Source: Eucommia ulmoides (taxonomy: Eukaryota > Streptophyta > Magnoliopsida > Garryales > Eucommiaceae). From it: a stretch of DNA of 64,000 bases. Positions 22,893-35,045 of the stretch are shown one piece after another. Both the position numbers and the translations under genes were made by a program. The notes beneath the pieces are model-generated. The model saw only the letters and a list, made by a program, of their open reading frames with translations, did no database searches and was not told the origin of the DNA. Every line of letters begins with the position of its first letter. The stretch's first letter is position 1. The stretch covers positions 15,397,905 through 15,461,904 of the forward strand of contig CM028335.1 of the NCBI GenBank assembly GCA_016647705.1, read 5' to 3'.

Positions 22893-23907
22893 GGTAAAGA
22901 ATTTGGGGGAATTTGGGGAAGAGATTACATTTAGGAAGAAATTTCATTTTTTGTTTTTAACAAATAACTTATTTGGATATTGAGTAGAAAGAATTTGTAA
23001 AATTCTTTCAAGTGTCAAATAGCGTGAAAAAAGGATTTAGAAATCATTTTGAAATAAGTGGAATTTAACAAATCATCCCAAGAGAGGATTTCATCAATCC
23101 TGTTCGTCAGTCTTCTCGACTTTTCCTTCACGACTGCTTCTTCGTCGATTCCTTCTTCTTCCACCTCCTTCGTCGACTGCGATTTAGGTGCAGGGCCATC
23201 GTCGATTTCACAAACCAAGACCTAGATTCGTCGATTCATTTCGTCCACCTCTTTTTTCGTCGATCTTTTTGTTCGTCAACTGCGATTTAGGTGCAGGGCC
23301 ATCATCAATTTCACAAATCAAGAATTAGATCGTCGATTTCTTCTTCATCCACCTCTTTCATCGTCATCCACCTTCTTCTTCGTCGACTGTGATTTCACAA
23401 ATCTGAGACCTAGATCGTTTTCGTTGCAGAAATCGAAGAAGAAGATCGTTGCGATTTCGTATTGCAACAAATTTGATTCAGATTTCTCATTTTCGTTGTA
23501 GAAATCAAAGTCAATTGTTCTTGTTCTTCATCGTCGCAATTTCTTCTTCGTTTTGGCTTTTGTTCTTCAGATTTCTTGTTATTTTCAGACTAATTTCTTC
23601 TTCGTTTTGGCTTTTGTTCTTCAAATTTCTTATTATTTTCATTTTATTCTTTTGAGAATTGTTCAGTTTGAGAATTGTTCTTCATATTTCTTGTTCTTTG
23701 GATTCTCAGTTTGAGAATTGTTCCATGGTTCCGATCTATTTTACAAATGGTGTTAAATTATCCAAACAAAAGAATTATAAAATTGCATAATCAAATTATT
23801 CTGTTAAACAATTATCCAAACAACGGATTTAGTAAATGATGGGATTTCGAAATCCTATCATTTACCAAATCGCTTGAATTTATCAAATTTCTTAACCAAA
23901 CGCAACC
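22893..23907. mobile_element. Harbinger-type MITE (TTA-flanked) upstream of S-RBP11
   Basis: TTA flanks both ends (22890-22892 and 23908-23910). The right end is AAACCAAACGCAACC-like (CCAAACGCAACC) and the left end is a degraded partner. The left 230 bp match the reverse complement of the right end of the element at 31753-32880 (AATCATTTTGAAATA; AAGAGAGGATTT), placing both in one family. The interior is rich in GTCGTCGA and TTCTTCTTC. The left end lies about 170 bp upstream of the S-RBP11 start codon, so it probably occupies the promoter. Confidence 0.7.
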
Positions 23908-24329
23908 TTATAGTCATTGAGGAGTTAGTCCGTTGACAAAGAAAAGTGTCTATTTTTAGTCAACTAGTTTTAGACTAGACTCGCATATTATGCAAGTCTA
24001 AAAAAAATAATATATATTTTTAATTTGAATATTTTGATATTATAATTTTGATTCTTGATTTACATACAACAAAAAACATAGAGTACTTTTTAAAGAATAA
24101 TTTTTTTTTTAGGTGTTCACTTGACATTTATATAAATTAGAGGATGAGTATATGAAATTTTAAAGATTGTAATTGATCTTTTCCTAAAAAATAAAGGGGT
24201 GAAAATCTATATTTTTAAAAAAATTAGGGGTAATTAATTCATAGAAAATCTAGGGTCAGAATATTAATAGTGAGAATGATATATTCACAATTGATTTGAT
24301 AGAAATAAAGAAATTAGAAAGATATCTTG

Positions 24330-24507
24330 TTTTGAGCAGTGATTCAACTCTCTTAAAAAATATTCCAAGAATTAAATTTTAAATTTAATCCCGAATGCAC
24401 CATGACGATGTTGGCGGAGTGTGGCCCTTAAGACCAGTTGTAGAGATAATTAGCTAAGGTGCGTGTAAACTGACTCGGATACACTTTACCAAAAAAAAAA
24501 AAAAAAA
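24330..24507 (+). mobile_element. tRNA-type SINE copy, plus orientation
   Basis: It contains a box-B-like GTGATTCAACTC near 24341, TTAAATTTTAAATTTAATCC, CTTAAGACCAGTTGTAGAG and GGTGCGTGTAAACTGACTCG, and ends in a poly-A run (about 24490-24507). The same order of blocks occurs on the minus strand at 40699-40924, which has a clear target duplication, so both belong to one family. The 5' end is not resolved. Confidence 0.65.
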
Positions 24508-24769
24508 GATATGATCATTCAGCTCATTCAATTGGAGTTTTTATATAGATTTTTTTTTAAATAATTTTCATAAAAAAAAATAAAAATTGGAATAATATAT
24601 ATATATTTAATTTCTATTGTTTATTTTTTAGAAATCGAAATGTAAAATTTACAAAACATGGCTATGTATATACTTTAACATGTTAAAAAACAACTCTTTT
24701 TTAAGATCGTTAGTAGAGGTGATTAGTTGAGGTGAGCGTAAATTGATCCAGATACACCTTCCATAATCC

Positions 24770-24836
<67 letters not shown>

Positions 24837-25015
24837 TCATTCAACTCATTCAATGTGACTTTTTATATAGATTTTTAATAATTTTCAAGAAAATACAAAA
24901 AAAAAAAAAAAATATTGGGATAATTTTATTTTTTTTTCATTTCTATTGTTTATTTTTTAGAGACTGAAATGTAAAATTTACTAAACATGGCCATGTTAAC
25001 AAACAACTCTTCTTT
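24430..25015. repeat. Tandem duplication of about 290 bp including the SINE tail
   Basis: The block from the SINE 3' end through CATTCAGCTCATTCAAT, TTTCTATTGTTTATTTTTTAG and ACATGGC at about 24430-24700 is repeated at about 24709-25010 with moderate divergence. The second copy has gained an (AT)n tract. It lies just downstream of CASP-A. Confidence 0.75.
24774..24834. repeat. (AT)n microsatellite
   Basis: About 30 AT dinucleotides within the second tandem unit. Confidence 0.97.
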
Positions 25016-25183
25016 AAGTTGAAAAACAATTGATTTCATAACATGTAAATAGCCATATAGGCACATATTACAATTTCCAAATCACAATTTTCTTTCTTTT
25101 TTTTTTTTTTCCCCACAACAATCTTCTCCTCACAAACGTAGAAACACCAACAGTTAAAAAAAAATAAAAATATATGTAGATTC

Positions 25184-26354
25184 TTAATTTTTTCGAAGAC
25201 CAACAGCGGACAACACAACCAGGGAAATCAATATCACAACAGTAATAAAAGAGGCTACCACGGCTTCACTGACACTCTGACAAAAATCATCAAACTGTTG
25301 ACAAATCGAGAGCCAATTGGCACTAGAGTTTCCATTTTGAGCCAAATAAACTATGGCAGCAGAAGACGCAGCTGTCGCTGTGGTTAAAGCAACCATCACC
25401 TAAAAAATGAAAGAAAAATATAAAATAAAATGTCATGTGGATGTGTTTGTATGCGCACGCACACATGTGAACCCCCCAATGTGATTATAAAAAAAAATTC
25501 ACTGTTGATAAAAAAATAAAAAATAAAATAAAATGGGAGACTGGAGATATTGGGTGACGTTTGTTTAGTCTTTTTGTTTTCATATATATCTTCATTTTTA
25601 TTCTTAAAATTTGGAGAAAGAACAAAAATTTAGGAATAATTTTGTTATGTTTCTTATTTTGTTTTATTCCTGGATTGTTATTTTGTTCCCAAAAGACTTC
25701 GAACATTAACAAAATTTTATGTTTAGTGTTTTTTGCCCCTATAGTTCTATTTTGTTCCACAAAAACTTTGAACATAAACAAAAAATTTAGGAACAAGTTT
25801 CTCTAGTCCCAGAATTTGTTCTAAAAATCTAAGAGCAAAACAGAAATAAAATTTATCAAGTAGTTCTCACTACCGTGTCAAAGATAATGAGGAGAAGTCT
25901 TGGTCCGGCTGCCTGTGGACGAACGATGCAAACTATGGAGAATGGGATCGAAAGGACGAGGTATCCGCTTACTATTGCATTTCCAATCACAAAAAACCTG
26001 CAAACAATATATATATCAAAATTCATCATCAAAATTTATTATTGAAGAATATTAAAGTTTAATTAAATTTAAAACTTACGTGAAAGTAGGTAAATCATCG
26101 TAACTGGCTTGGAACTGAAAAAACTGTGTGAAAAAAGGAAGAGTTTGATCAGTAGTTCCCATGATGATTGTTGCAGTTAAAGCCGCCACCATGGCACATA
26201 TCCTTAGAACAAAGTCGAATATTGCAACCCCTCTCCTGTATCCTCCCCGTCCGGCCACTGCCGGAGCTGCTGCCAAAAGTGGTGCTTTCCCTTTCCTTTC
26301 CCTGGTTGACTCCTCAACGTGGATGGCAGTTGAATCATTCTTCTGCATCTCCAT
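25184..26354 (-). CDS. CASP: Casparian strip membrane protein, copy A
   Basis: Three exons, 26080-26354, 25874-25997 and 25184-25399, with GT-AG introns of 82 and 474 bp, give 204 residues, the usual CASP length. Four membrane segments are visible at roughly 42-65, 93-115, 126-152 and 177-200. Arg51 lies in the first and Asp132 in the third, the family's conserved charged pair. The first extracellular loop carries [20 protein letters not shown], the signature that separates true CASPs from CASP-like proteins. The second loop has NW and the Cys166/Cys173 pair (ICQQFDDFC). CASPs form the endodermal scaffold where the Casparian strip lignifies. An upstream in-frame ATG at 26444 is less likely as the start because copy B begins at the same MEMQK. 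Confidence 0.96.
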
Positions 26355-26448
26355 CTTTCTCTCTCTAGAATTGAACCTTTGAGCCTCTTGTTTTTCTCCT
26401 TTTGATATTTGAGAAAGCTTGTGATGGAAATGGTGAGAATGCATGAGG

Positions 26449-26456
26449 TTTATATA
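26449..26456 (-). promoter_or_regulatory. TATA box of CASP-A
   Basis: TATATAAA on the minus strand, about 95 bp before the ATG. The equivalent position upstream of CASP-B has TATATAA. Just beyond is ACTCAACCAACCC (about 26470-26483), an AC-element-like MYB site. MYB36 is the known CASP activator; its action here is inference. Confidence 0.7.
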
Positions 26457-26620
26457 GGGAAAATAAAAAGGGTTGGTTGAGTTGGAGCAAGTTACTAACT
26501 TAAAGCCTTTTCGTCATAAGATTAAAGTGTGATTTATTTAATCACCCCCTTAATCACGAACTTGATGGGGCAGATGGAGACCAATTGGTGGACTATACCT
26601 CTTTTGGGAGCATATTAATC

Positions 26621-26818
26621 TTGATGGGGAAAAAAAATGAACCAAAGGGTAACCGAGAGAAACCGAACCGAATAGTTCGAGTTAAAATCGACTAAATCGT
26701 TTTGATCGTGATTTTTATTTTAAATTTAGCAACCGAAGATGTTTTGGTTTTGGGATAGTAACCGCATAACCGAAACGGCTGACCGAACCGTGAGCCGAAC
26801 TGTGTAACCGAGTAACCA

Positions 26819-26915
<97 letters not shown>

Positions 26916-27275
26916 TGTGTGTGTGTTTATAGGTGAGCGGTTGTTAGGGTTTATTTCATTCGCTCCATTCGTTCTCAGATTTCCTCTTCACTCTTTAGCT
27001 CTTATCTTTTTCTTGCTCAGTTGCTCTTCCTCATCTCTCTCTTCTCTTCCTCTCTTTATCTTATATATGTTTTTGTTCATATATAAGAAACGATAGTCCA
27101 CGGTTTTTATTTTGATTTTTTATAAAATTTAAAAATCTTAAACGGTTTCACGGTTTTAATTTTGATTTTGGTTAAAATTAAATTGTCCAATTTTAGAACT
27201 GTTTAAAAAAAATCAGCGGTTTTGGTTTTGATTTTTGTATGAAACCGAGCCGAACCCACACCATTAACATCCCTA
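26621..27275. mobile_element. Probable hAT-type element upstream of CASP-A
   Basis: Flanked by an exact 8-bp duplication TATTAATC (26613-26620 and 27276-27283). The right end ACATCCCTA is typical of plant hAT MITEs; the left end is degraded. The interior contains repeated AACCGAACCG motifs and a TTTTGGTTTTGATTTT mirror, as in other members of this type. It encloses an (AT)n(GT)n microsatellite. Confidence 0.6.
26822..26927. repeat. (AT)n(GT)n compound microsatellite
   Basis: About 24 AT units run straight into about 25 GT units, with one CT interruption. It is within the hAT-type element. Confidence 0.97.
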
Positions 27276-27283
27276 TATTAATC

Positions 27284-27543
27284 CAATTATGATATAACAT
27301 ATAACACAATTTTGACAAATAAATATATCTCTTATAGTTTTTATAATATCTGAGTTGTGTCATCTAGACAAATAACAAGGTCATCTTTTATAATTTTTAT
27401 AATATCTCTGACACTCATTTTATTGACAAAATTACACTTTCAACGTAATTTTTTTTTATTCTTTTATTTTTTTTTATTTTCAATTTTAATTTTTTAATTT
27501 CTATTTTTTACTCCCTATCCTTCTCTTTTGTTTTTTATTTTTC

Positions 27544-27574
<31 letters not shown>

Positions 27575-27650
27575 TTTTTATTTTTTTTTTTGTATTATTC
27601 ATTTGTTTATTTTTATTTATTAAATTTTTGTATATGGTGTTTGTAGAAAT
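27284..27650. other. AT-rich spacer with (TTA)n
   Basis: Contains a TTATTATTA run near 27548-27574. The stretch GTATATGGTGTTTGTAGAAA, ending at 27650, recurs to the right of the next element near 28196, so the target site had a small tandem duplication. Confidence 0.5.
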
Positions 27651-28132
27651 TAGGGATGGTCATGGGCCAAGCCGGGCTTAGACTAGTGTATTACAAAAAA
27701 ACGTTGGGCCCTAACCCGGACCGGCCCGGTAATCGGGCCTTAATTCTATGCTCAAGCCCAGCCCTATAAGAAAAATTTAAGCCCAGCCCACGGGCCCCCG
27801 GCCCTATTTTTTTTTTTTTTTTAAATTTAAAAAATAAATACAAAAAATTCAACACCAAACCAACAAGAAATATTAAAATTACAATTTCTAAAGGAAATCA
27901 ATATTCCAAATATTAGGGTTGTATTGTAATATATATATTATTTTATTTTATTTTAAGTATCCTTCAGGCCGGGCCGACCCTAAAATTTTTGGGTCTTGCC
28001 CAAGCCCAGCCCTAATTTTAATCAGGTCCTAATACCTAGGCCCAAGCCCGGCCCGTGGGCTCAAACCCTAAGCCCAAGCCCTCAAAAAATAGGATCGGGC
28101 TGGGCGGTCCCCCAGGCCCATGACCATCCCTA
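27651..28132. mobile_element. hAT-type MITE, 482 bp
   Basis: The terminal inverted repeat TAGGGATGGTCATGGGCC is mirrored perfectly by GGCCCATGACCATCCCTA. The flanking 8-bp target duplication GTAGAAAT is exact (27643-27650 and 28133-28140). The interior is rich in GGGCC and AAGCCC, a known style of plant hAT MITE. No coding sequence is present. Confidence 0.95.
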
Positions 28133-28140
28133 GTAGAAAT

Positions 28141-28391
28141 AAAATTAAAAGTCATTTATTTATTTATTAATTTTTTGTATATGGTGTTTGTAGAAATAAA
28201 ATTAAAACTAAAAAAATTGAAAAACAAAAAACATAAAATAAAGGAAAATTACCTGATAAGCCTAAAAGTAATTACCTATTACCGAAAAATGCTAATTAGT
28301 ATATAATAAACTAAGAACTTCTATCCGGCAGTTTTCACGAACTGTTTGATCCTAGATTCAAAAATCTTCGGTTGCTAAATTACAGATTTGT
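28141..28391. other. Spacer ending in the left TTTGT target copy
   Basis: AT-rich. It ends with TTTGT at 28387-28391, the target duplication of the next LTR. Confidence 0.6.
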
Positions 28392-28669
28392 TGTAAGATC
28401 CCAATTTTGGCACGTACGTAATTTCAATTGCATTTTAGAGCATATAGAAAAATATGAGGTGAAATTGTGCCAATTAAAAATTCAAATTAAAAGTTTAAGA
28501 GTCAATTTACAAATTTAGAAGCATTCAATCCAAACTCTGGGAGGTAAATTGGCATTTAATTTCTTAATTAAAAAATTTAGGGGTTAAATTACAATTTGAG
28601 AAATCTTATAATTTGAATTAGGTTAAAATGAAGATTGAAAGAAGTTAGAGGGAGAAAAGAGCAATTATA

Positions 28670-28707
<38 letters not shown>

Positions 28708-31209
28708 GAAGTTCAGGGAAAGCAACCAAAAAAATCAAGGAAACGGAGAGGGGATGAGCGATGTGGCAACTGGAGAAGATGAAGAAGAACACTAAAATTC
28801 ATGCAATTAAATGATTCATGAAAAAAATTGCGATCCAAAGCCTGAAAAGAAGGAGAAATCGGAGAAAAAAAAAAAAAAAGGTTCAGTCAGCTGTGGGTTG
28901 TTCCGACGTGGGTGTGTGCATGTGCCCTGCTTGTTGTCTATGTGTGTATGTGTGTGTGTTTTGGTTGCTGTTTCTCGTCGTCAGAGGGTAAGGGAGTGTT
29001 CGTCGCCGTTTTGATCGACGATGGGTATGTTTCTTTGTTTTGAACCAGCGTGCAGGTGAAGGTGTGTGTGTCGTTCGTCGGTTCTGTGCCACGATGTGTG
29101 GGTTGCTGATCAGTCAACGACAATCGTCGGTGTATGTATAAGTGATCGTCGTTGCCCAGCCGCTGTCCGTGTGTGTGGGTTCAAATAAGTGTGCGTGTGT
29201 GTGTTTGTGTGTGTTTTGCCCATAAACAGCGTGTTATGTGTGCATGGGATGATCGGAAGGTGGTGTGGGAGTCGTCAGAGTGGTGTGTAAGTGTGTTTTG
29301 ATCGCTAAGGGTGGTCGGATGGTGAGCTGGTGAGGAGAGAGAGAGAAGCGGCTAATTTGAAACAAAGCAGTAGCAGACGAAGAAGACGACTCTTGCCGCA
29401 ACTGTGAAATCCATTGCCGCGGCGGTGAGCTTCTATGTGCAGAACTGCTGTTGCATCGCCGCAGCGGTGAGACGCTGAACTGAAGCAAAAATAGAGCCAC
29501 TTTAGCGTTCGCCGAGGCGGTGGACGTATTGCCGAGGTGGTGACGAGTCAGTAAGCAGACTAAAAGAAAGAAAGAGCGTGTCACCACGGTGATGAGGCGA
29601 CGGCCGCGGCGGTGAGCCAGAAGTAGAAAGACAATAGAACTTCAAAAATTTGTAAAAGGGTCAAATTTCGACCGAAATCTAATTTTTGTTAAATTTAACT
29701 ACTAGCATCAAAATTTCGTAATTGGAATAATAAATTTTGGGACCATTCGTATTACTAAATTTTATATAGTAAATTATTAACGGAGCAAAAATTAACCAAA
29801 TAATAATTTCTCATAATAAAATGTGGGGAATGAGAAATTAGTGAAATTTAGGGCCTGCATTGCATGATTAAGTTATGGTGAATAAAATATTAATTTAGGT
29901 CCTATCACTATTAGGTTCGCAGGCACTGGCGTCCTGATAGAGTGTGGTTAGTAGAAAATTTGCAGAATGGATATCGAGGTGAGTGTACTGTCTTCTACAT
30001 AAATTACAAATTGTATTTTCGTATATATTATGAAAAATGTGTTTATTTAAAATTGAACGAATTTGCAACTTATTTGGATCAAGCGGTTTTGGGTGTTTGT
30101 GAAAAATTGTTTTGTAGATTACGTTGGTTTTAAAAGAGTGGAAAATGATTTGTTGAATCTAGTTGGTTTCTAAAAGGGTAGAAAAATGATTTTGGACCGA
30201 GTCGTTTGATTTTGAGGTGAAAATTGATGTTTGGTCCGATTATGCCATAGTATTTCTTCCCGAAAGGGATGTAGATTATTTGCTAGGCATAGTCTTGCAG
30301 AGCGTTATTTATCTGCTAGGCATAGTCCTGCAAAACGTTGATTATTTGCTAGGCATAGTCCTGTAGAGCGTTGTTTATCTACTAGGCATAGTCCGACAGA
30401 GCATTGTTTATCTGTTAGGTATAGTCCTGCAGAGCGTTGATTATCTGCTAGGTAAATTTCGGGAGAGCGTTATTGTGACCCGTTAGGAAGGCAAATCCTA
30501 TGAGAAGTATGGTACTATTGTAACTCCTGATCGTGAGGTTAAAACGATCATATGGCTAATCGGAGAGTGGTGTAGTGTTTTGTCATATACGGTGAACCGG
30601 TTGGATAAATTTATATATTACTTTACATTGGATTGGTGTATCCATATATATTGGTGTATCTATTATTTTAGTTGTTTTACACTATTAGATTAGATATAGT
30701 ATTCTGATGGATTTTCACTACTTGGTTGGAATTCTATAAATCTATGAGTTTATTTCTGTGATGACAGGAAAACGGAGTTTTCCAGGTGGTATGTGATTTT
30801 TGTATTATTATTTGAATTGTGGTATTTTAAATTATTGTTATACTTGATTCATATACAAAAACGTTTTTATTATGAAGATAGTACACCAATAAAAATTTTG
30901 GTTTCAGGTGCAGCCGCTAGGAGTCGGTCCCCTACTGGCACTAGGTAGAGTCCAACGATAGTGTCGTTTGTGAGTGGGCCGTCTGAGACGAACCCGTGGG
31001 AGGTTTAGTTTTATTATTGTGCTGATATTATTTTGTTGTATATATATTTGGGGACGGATGTGTCCCAGTTGGGAGGAGTTGTATGGTTTGTATGCCTGTT
31101 TATGGTATTATATATATATGTGTTTTCTAGTTAGTTGTTCGTTCAGGGGGGCGTCATGTCGACGTCACACCGGCCCCAGGGCGACGGGTGTCTGGAGTGA
31201 GGTGTGACA
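28392..31209 (+). mobile_element. Solo LTR, 2.8 kb, Tekay/Del-like chromovirus type
   Basis: It starts TGTAAGATCCCAATTTTGG and ends GAGTGAGGTGTGACA. TTTGT flanks it exactly on both sides (28387-28391 and 31210-31214). The TGTAAGA start and GTGTGACA end are characteristic of Tekay/Del chromovirus LTRs. The block holds a (TA)n run (28674-28704), a GTGTGT-rich part (28910-29220), a GCGGCGGTG-rich part (29395-29610) and a 33-bp minisatellite. No internal coding region remains. The frame at 29234-29587 lies inside the LTR and is not a gene. Confidence 0.9.
30276..30460. repeat. 33-bp minisatellite inside the solo LTR
   Basis: Six imperfect units with an exact 33-bp spacing (CTAGGCATAG-type cores at about 30283, 30316, 30349, 30382, 30415 and 30448). 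Each carries a GAGCGTT core. The period is a multiple of three, so it reads as an 11-residue repeat in each frame, but stops interrupt it. Confidence 0.93.
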
Positions 31210-31214
31210 TTTGT

Positions 31215-31752
31215 CCTTCGTGAGTTTATAGGGATTGGTATTAAACCTCCATGGTTTAATAATTGGAAGTTTTCATATTCAAGAAAGTCATTTTATTAAA
31301 ATCAAAATAATTATTGTTATACACATTGTTTTCATAATCTAATTATATATTTGGATTCATCTAAATAAGATCTACAAAATAATATCAAATTCATTAGTTT
31401 TTTTTTCCATTAATTTTAGTTTTCACATTCATATTATATTCAACATGATACTTTCAGAATTTTTAGTTTTCACATTTCATGTTACATTCAATATGGTACT
31501 TATAGAATTTTCAATTTTCATGTGTTGCATTTAACATCAAAATTATATTTTTCAGTAAGTCATGTTACATTCAACACACATATAATTTGTTATATGATCA
31601 ACATTAATTAATGTTACTTTTTATTACATTGGATTTTATATTCAACATTTATAGGGAACACTAAATGTAGTAATGTTAATATTATATATAGTATCCACAT
31701 GCATCTCGATTTAGAATTTTAAAAAAAAATTAATATCAATCACCGAATGTTA
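31215..31752. other. AT-rich spacer
   Basis: Short repeated motifs such as TTTTCACATTTCATGTTACATT occur in degenerate form near 31420-31570. No gene. Confidence 0.5.
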
Positions 31753-32079
31753 GGTTGCATTTAGGTAAGGAATTTGTGAAATGAAGAGATTTCAAAATCC
31801 TAGATTTTGAAATCCCTTCATTTCACAAATCGCTTGTTTGAATAATTTTTTGAGCTAAAGTATTTGAACGTGTAATTTACAATTCCGTTATTTGGATAGG
31901 TAAAGTATTTGTAAACAATATTTCTTCTAATCCCAAATTTCAAAAACAAACTTATGGGAACAAAACAAAATTATTAGAACAATTCTATTGAAATTAAAAC
32001 ACAAACCTCAAAAACAAACAGCACACAAATATAGCCATAGTTTTTTTTTTTTTTTAATTTATGATTCCATTTCTGGGAA

Positions 32080-32114
<35 letters not shown>

Positions 32115-32880
32115 AAAAACCCAAAAGCAAAGCAAATAAAAAGAGAGCTTGAAGGAGGCGTCGACAGTCGTCGTGAATAAGGTGTTGACGATTACAAACC
32201 TAATCATCAATTGCGAACCCTAATTGCGAGAAGAAGGAGCTCTCATCGGTGAAAGAGGAACTCTCGTCGGCGAACCTAATCGTCGATTGCGAACCCTAAT
32301 CACGAGAAAGAGAAGCTCTTGTCGGCAGCTCTCGTCAACGAAAGAGGACCAAATTCGAACTGGTAGACGATGACAATGGACGATGGAAGAACGAAGAAGA
32401 TGAAGACAAAGACGATAGACGAATGAAGATGATGGATGATGGACGACAATGAACGTAGAAGATGAAGACGAAGACGAACAAAGAAGATGACGACGAACGA
32501 AGACGGTGCGACGAAGAAACAGAAGCAGAAGTTGAAGACGATAGACGACGACGAACAAAGAAGACGAAGACGAACGAAGAAGATGACAACGAACGAAGAC
32601 GATGCGACGAAGAAGTAGAAGCAGAAGACGAAGACGAAGAAGTAGAAACAGAAGACGAAGATTAAGAAAATGAGGATGATCGATGATTGATTTCCCAAAT
32701 CCTCTCTTGGGTGGATTTGTCAAATTCAACCTATTTCAAAATGATTTATAAATCCTTCATTTCACCTAAATTTGGCACTTGAGAGATTTTGCAAATTCAT
32801 CCTACTTAATACCCAAACAAGGGATTTGTTAGAAAAGAATTTTGAAATCCCTCCTCCTAATCTCTTATCCAAACACAACC
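31753..32880. mobile_element. Harbinger-type MITE, 1.13 kb, TTA-flanked
   Basis: Flanked by TTA (31750-31752 and 32881-32883). The left end GGTTGCATTTAGGTAAGG pairs with the right end TCTTATCCAAACACAACC at 14 of 18 positions. A subterminal palindrome ATTTCAAAATC...GATTTTGAAAT lies near 31787-31817. The interior is purine-rich GAAGACGAAGAC repeats (32380-32670), which give long but meaningless open frames on both strands. It is related in reverse orientation to 22893-23907. Confidence 0.8.
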
Positions 32881-33449
32881 TTATATTTAACATTTGATGC
32901 CACATGAATTATAAGATGTTACATGTAATATTTACATGAAATACGATTCACATCTTAAAAAAATGATTAATATATTTAAAGCGGATGATCCCCCGATGAT
33001 TATTGTTGATCCCGAGATTTTGATGGACAATTAAGTGTTGATTTTTTTTGTGGAACTAATGTGTTAATTGAGTGTTTCAATTTAAAGAGTTTCATTCAAG
33101 ATAATATAATGAAGTAATTATGAAGGATGCAGAGACGGACATTAAATAGTATTAAAAATTCTAAAGATATTAGGTGAAAACAATATAAATCTATTTTACT
33201 CTTAATGTATCCCGATTAGAATCACACACAACACAAAAATTATTTATATTTATGTGTGTTTTAATTAAGGTCCTAATTATTGTTCAAATATTTGCTTCAA
33301 TGTGAAATTGAAAACGAAAAATGGAACTAAGCAAGATTAGTGTTTAAAAATGAATATTAGTATTAATTAAATTAACCAAGAAAATAAATCGGTTAAAGGG
33401 TTTAAAATGTCACAGTTTGGTGTTGAAATAAATTGAGCAGTGGATGTTC

Positions 33450-33790
33450 TAATAGTGATCAGTCAACCGACCATAGGGGATCGGTTAATCGATGGGCAAG
33501 GGCTGGAAAATGTGGTCTCTAAATCGATCGGTCAACTGACTAGGAGAGATCGGACAACCGATGGCCAAAATGAAAACTCTCTATATCGATCGATCGATCA
33601 ACCATCAATGATCGGTCAACCAACTAGGGCCGAAAATAGGCCTAAGAAAGCATCTTGTATCGATCGGTCAACTGACCCATAGGGAATCGGTCAAATGACC
33701 AATGTTTAAAAAATAGCTTGGATACATCATGTATCCATCGATCAACGATGGACAGAGGTCGGTCAACCGACTGTGTTGTTACAGTTTTAA
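33450..33790. repeat. Interspersed GATCGGTCAACCGA-type motif array
   Basis: At least seven variants of GATCGGTCAACYGAC or GGTTAATCGATGG occur at intervals of about 20-60 bp, near 33456, 33479, 33526, 33549, 33609, 33661 and 33760. Such arrays are common inside long copia LTRs. Confidence 0.75.
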
Positions 33791-34689
33791 GGATTTCGAG
33801 GAACTATTAAAAAACTAACCGTTAATTAGCCATTTTTGAGATATTTGAGCGAAATATTGTAGGCATTTGGATATATTAATGATGTGATACACTTATTTTA
33901 TCATTCCTACAGATATGGTACGCATATTTGAAGTGTTTCTCAATTTGGTACATTTAACAATTTCTATTTTTATGATTTAAGATTGAGAAATAATTTGGGG
34001 ATTAAATTGAATATTTTAAAAGTCATATTTAAGTGAATTGGACCGGGATTAAATGGTATTGATATATGGGGTTTATATGTATATTTAATTGTTATATCTT
34101 GATGAAACTAACCGTTAAAGTGTCTATTTCAAATCAGCTTAAATAAACCTGCGTTTTTGGAAATCAATACATCACTTCTATCAAGAACTAAGTGTTCTTG
34201 AGTTTTCTAAGAGTCATTAGTTAGATATTATATCAAGAGGTCACTTGTGAGATAATTTTTTAGAAATTTTTTTGAGTTAAAGCGCTAAATATTTTGGATT
34301 CACTGATCTAAGTTGTCTTGCGATTCAATTCACAATATTTCATGTTATCCTGGTGAGATATTTCTAAGCTTTTGATTTTTATTGTGCTTTTATATTATTA
34401 TTGTTTGCTTAGTTATAAGATCTTTGTGAAATCGTTTTTGAATTTTAAAGAGTATAAAAATTCTTTTAAAATGATTTTTGTGATTATCTAATTACGTGCT
34501 TATTTTTGTGCTACCCACATCTATTGTAATCAAATATTAAATTCCTCATGTAAAATTTTGTCACTAGTAAATTCAGGACATTAATTGAGTTTAATTTATT
34601 TAAAGTGGTAGAAGCTCTGAGTGGGAAGAAATTCATTAATTCTTATAATTGGTGAGTTTATGCAGATTAAATATTATTGAGAGTATCTA

Positions 34690-35045
34690 GTTAAGGGTAG
34701 TTTGGGTTTCAATCTTTTCTGGGGAAAAAGATTGAGGTTTAATCTTTACCTAATGGATAAAAAGATTACGTTATTTTTTTCCCTTGAAAAGAGTTGGGCT
34801 TGATTCTTCCTAATTAAAATTAAATTTGAGTGAATTGTAACGGTTCTATTCTTATCAGTGAAAAGGTAATTGGAGTGATTTGTGAGGTTTGATTCTTAGC
34901 CTGATAAAAGAATTAGGTTAGTCTTTAACCTGCAAAAAGATAAGATTCTTCCTTAGCATGTGAAAAAGAATTATAAATATTGATTTTGAGCCTGTGAAAA
35001 GAATCATTGTAAGAGTTTGGTTCCTACCTGTTAAAGGGATTAAGT
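34690..35045. repeat. Array of imperfect GATTCTT...AAGAATT hairpin units
   Basis: About eight units of 30-45 bp, each with a variant of GATTCTTACCTGTGAAAAG followed by AATTA. Many units can fold on themselves (TTCTT with AAGAA). Located in the 3' half of the LTR at 33004-35334. Confidence 0.6.

Noticed and set aside
26355-26444. Upstream in-frame start for CASP-A at 26444
   Set aside because: It would add about 30 His- and Lys-rich residues not seen in the family. CASP-B starts at the equivalent of 26354, and the TATA box at 26449-26456 would leave almost no leader.
29234-29587. A 117-residue minus-strand frame
   Set aside because: Inside the solo LTR at 28392-31209 and composed of GCGGCGGTG-type repeats.
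30276-30460. Regular repeats that might suggest a CRISPR-like array
   Set aside because: Units are contiguous 33-bp tandem repeats without unique spacers, inside a plant LTR.
32220-32729. A 169-residue Ser/Val/Leu-rich frame and three companions
   Set aside because: Products of GAAGAC-type repeats inside a Harbinger-like MITE. No conserved domain, and open on both strands.
33450-33790. Regularly recurring short palindrome-like motif, considered as a regulatory array
   Set aside because: Located inside a copia-type LTR; degenerate and irregularly spaced, typical of LTR internal repeats.
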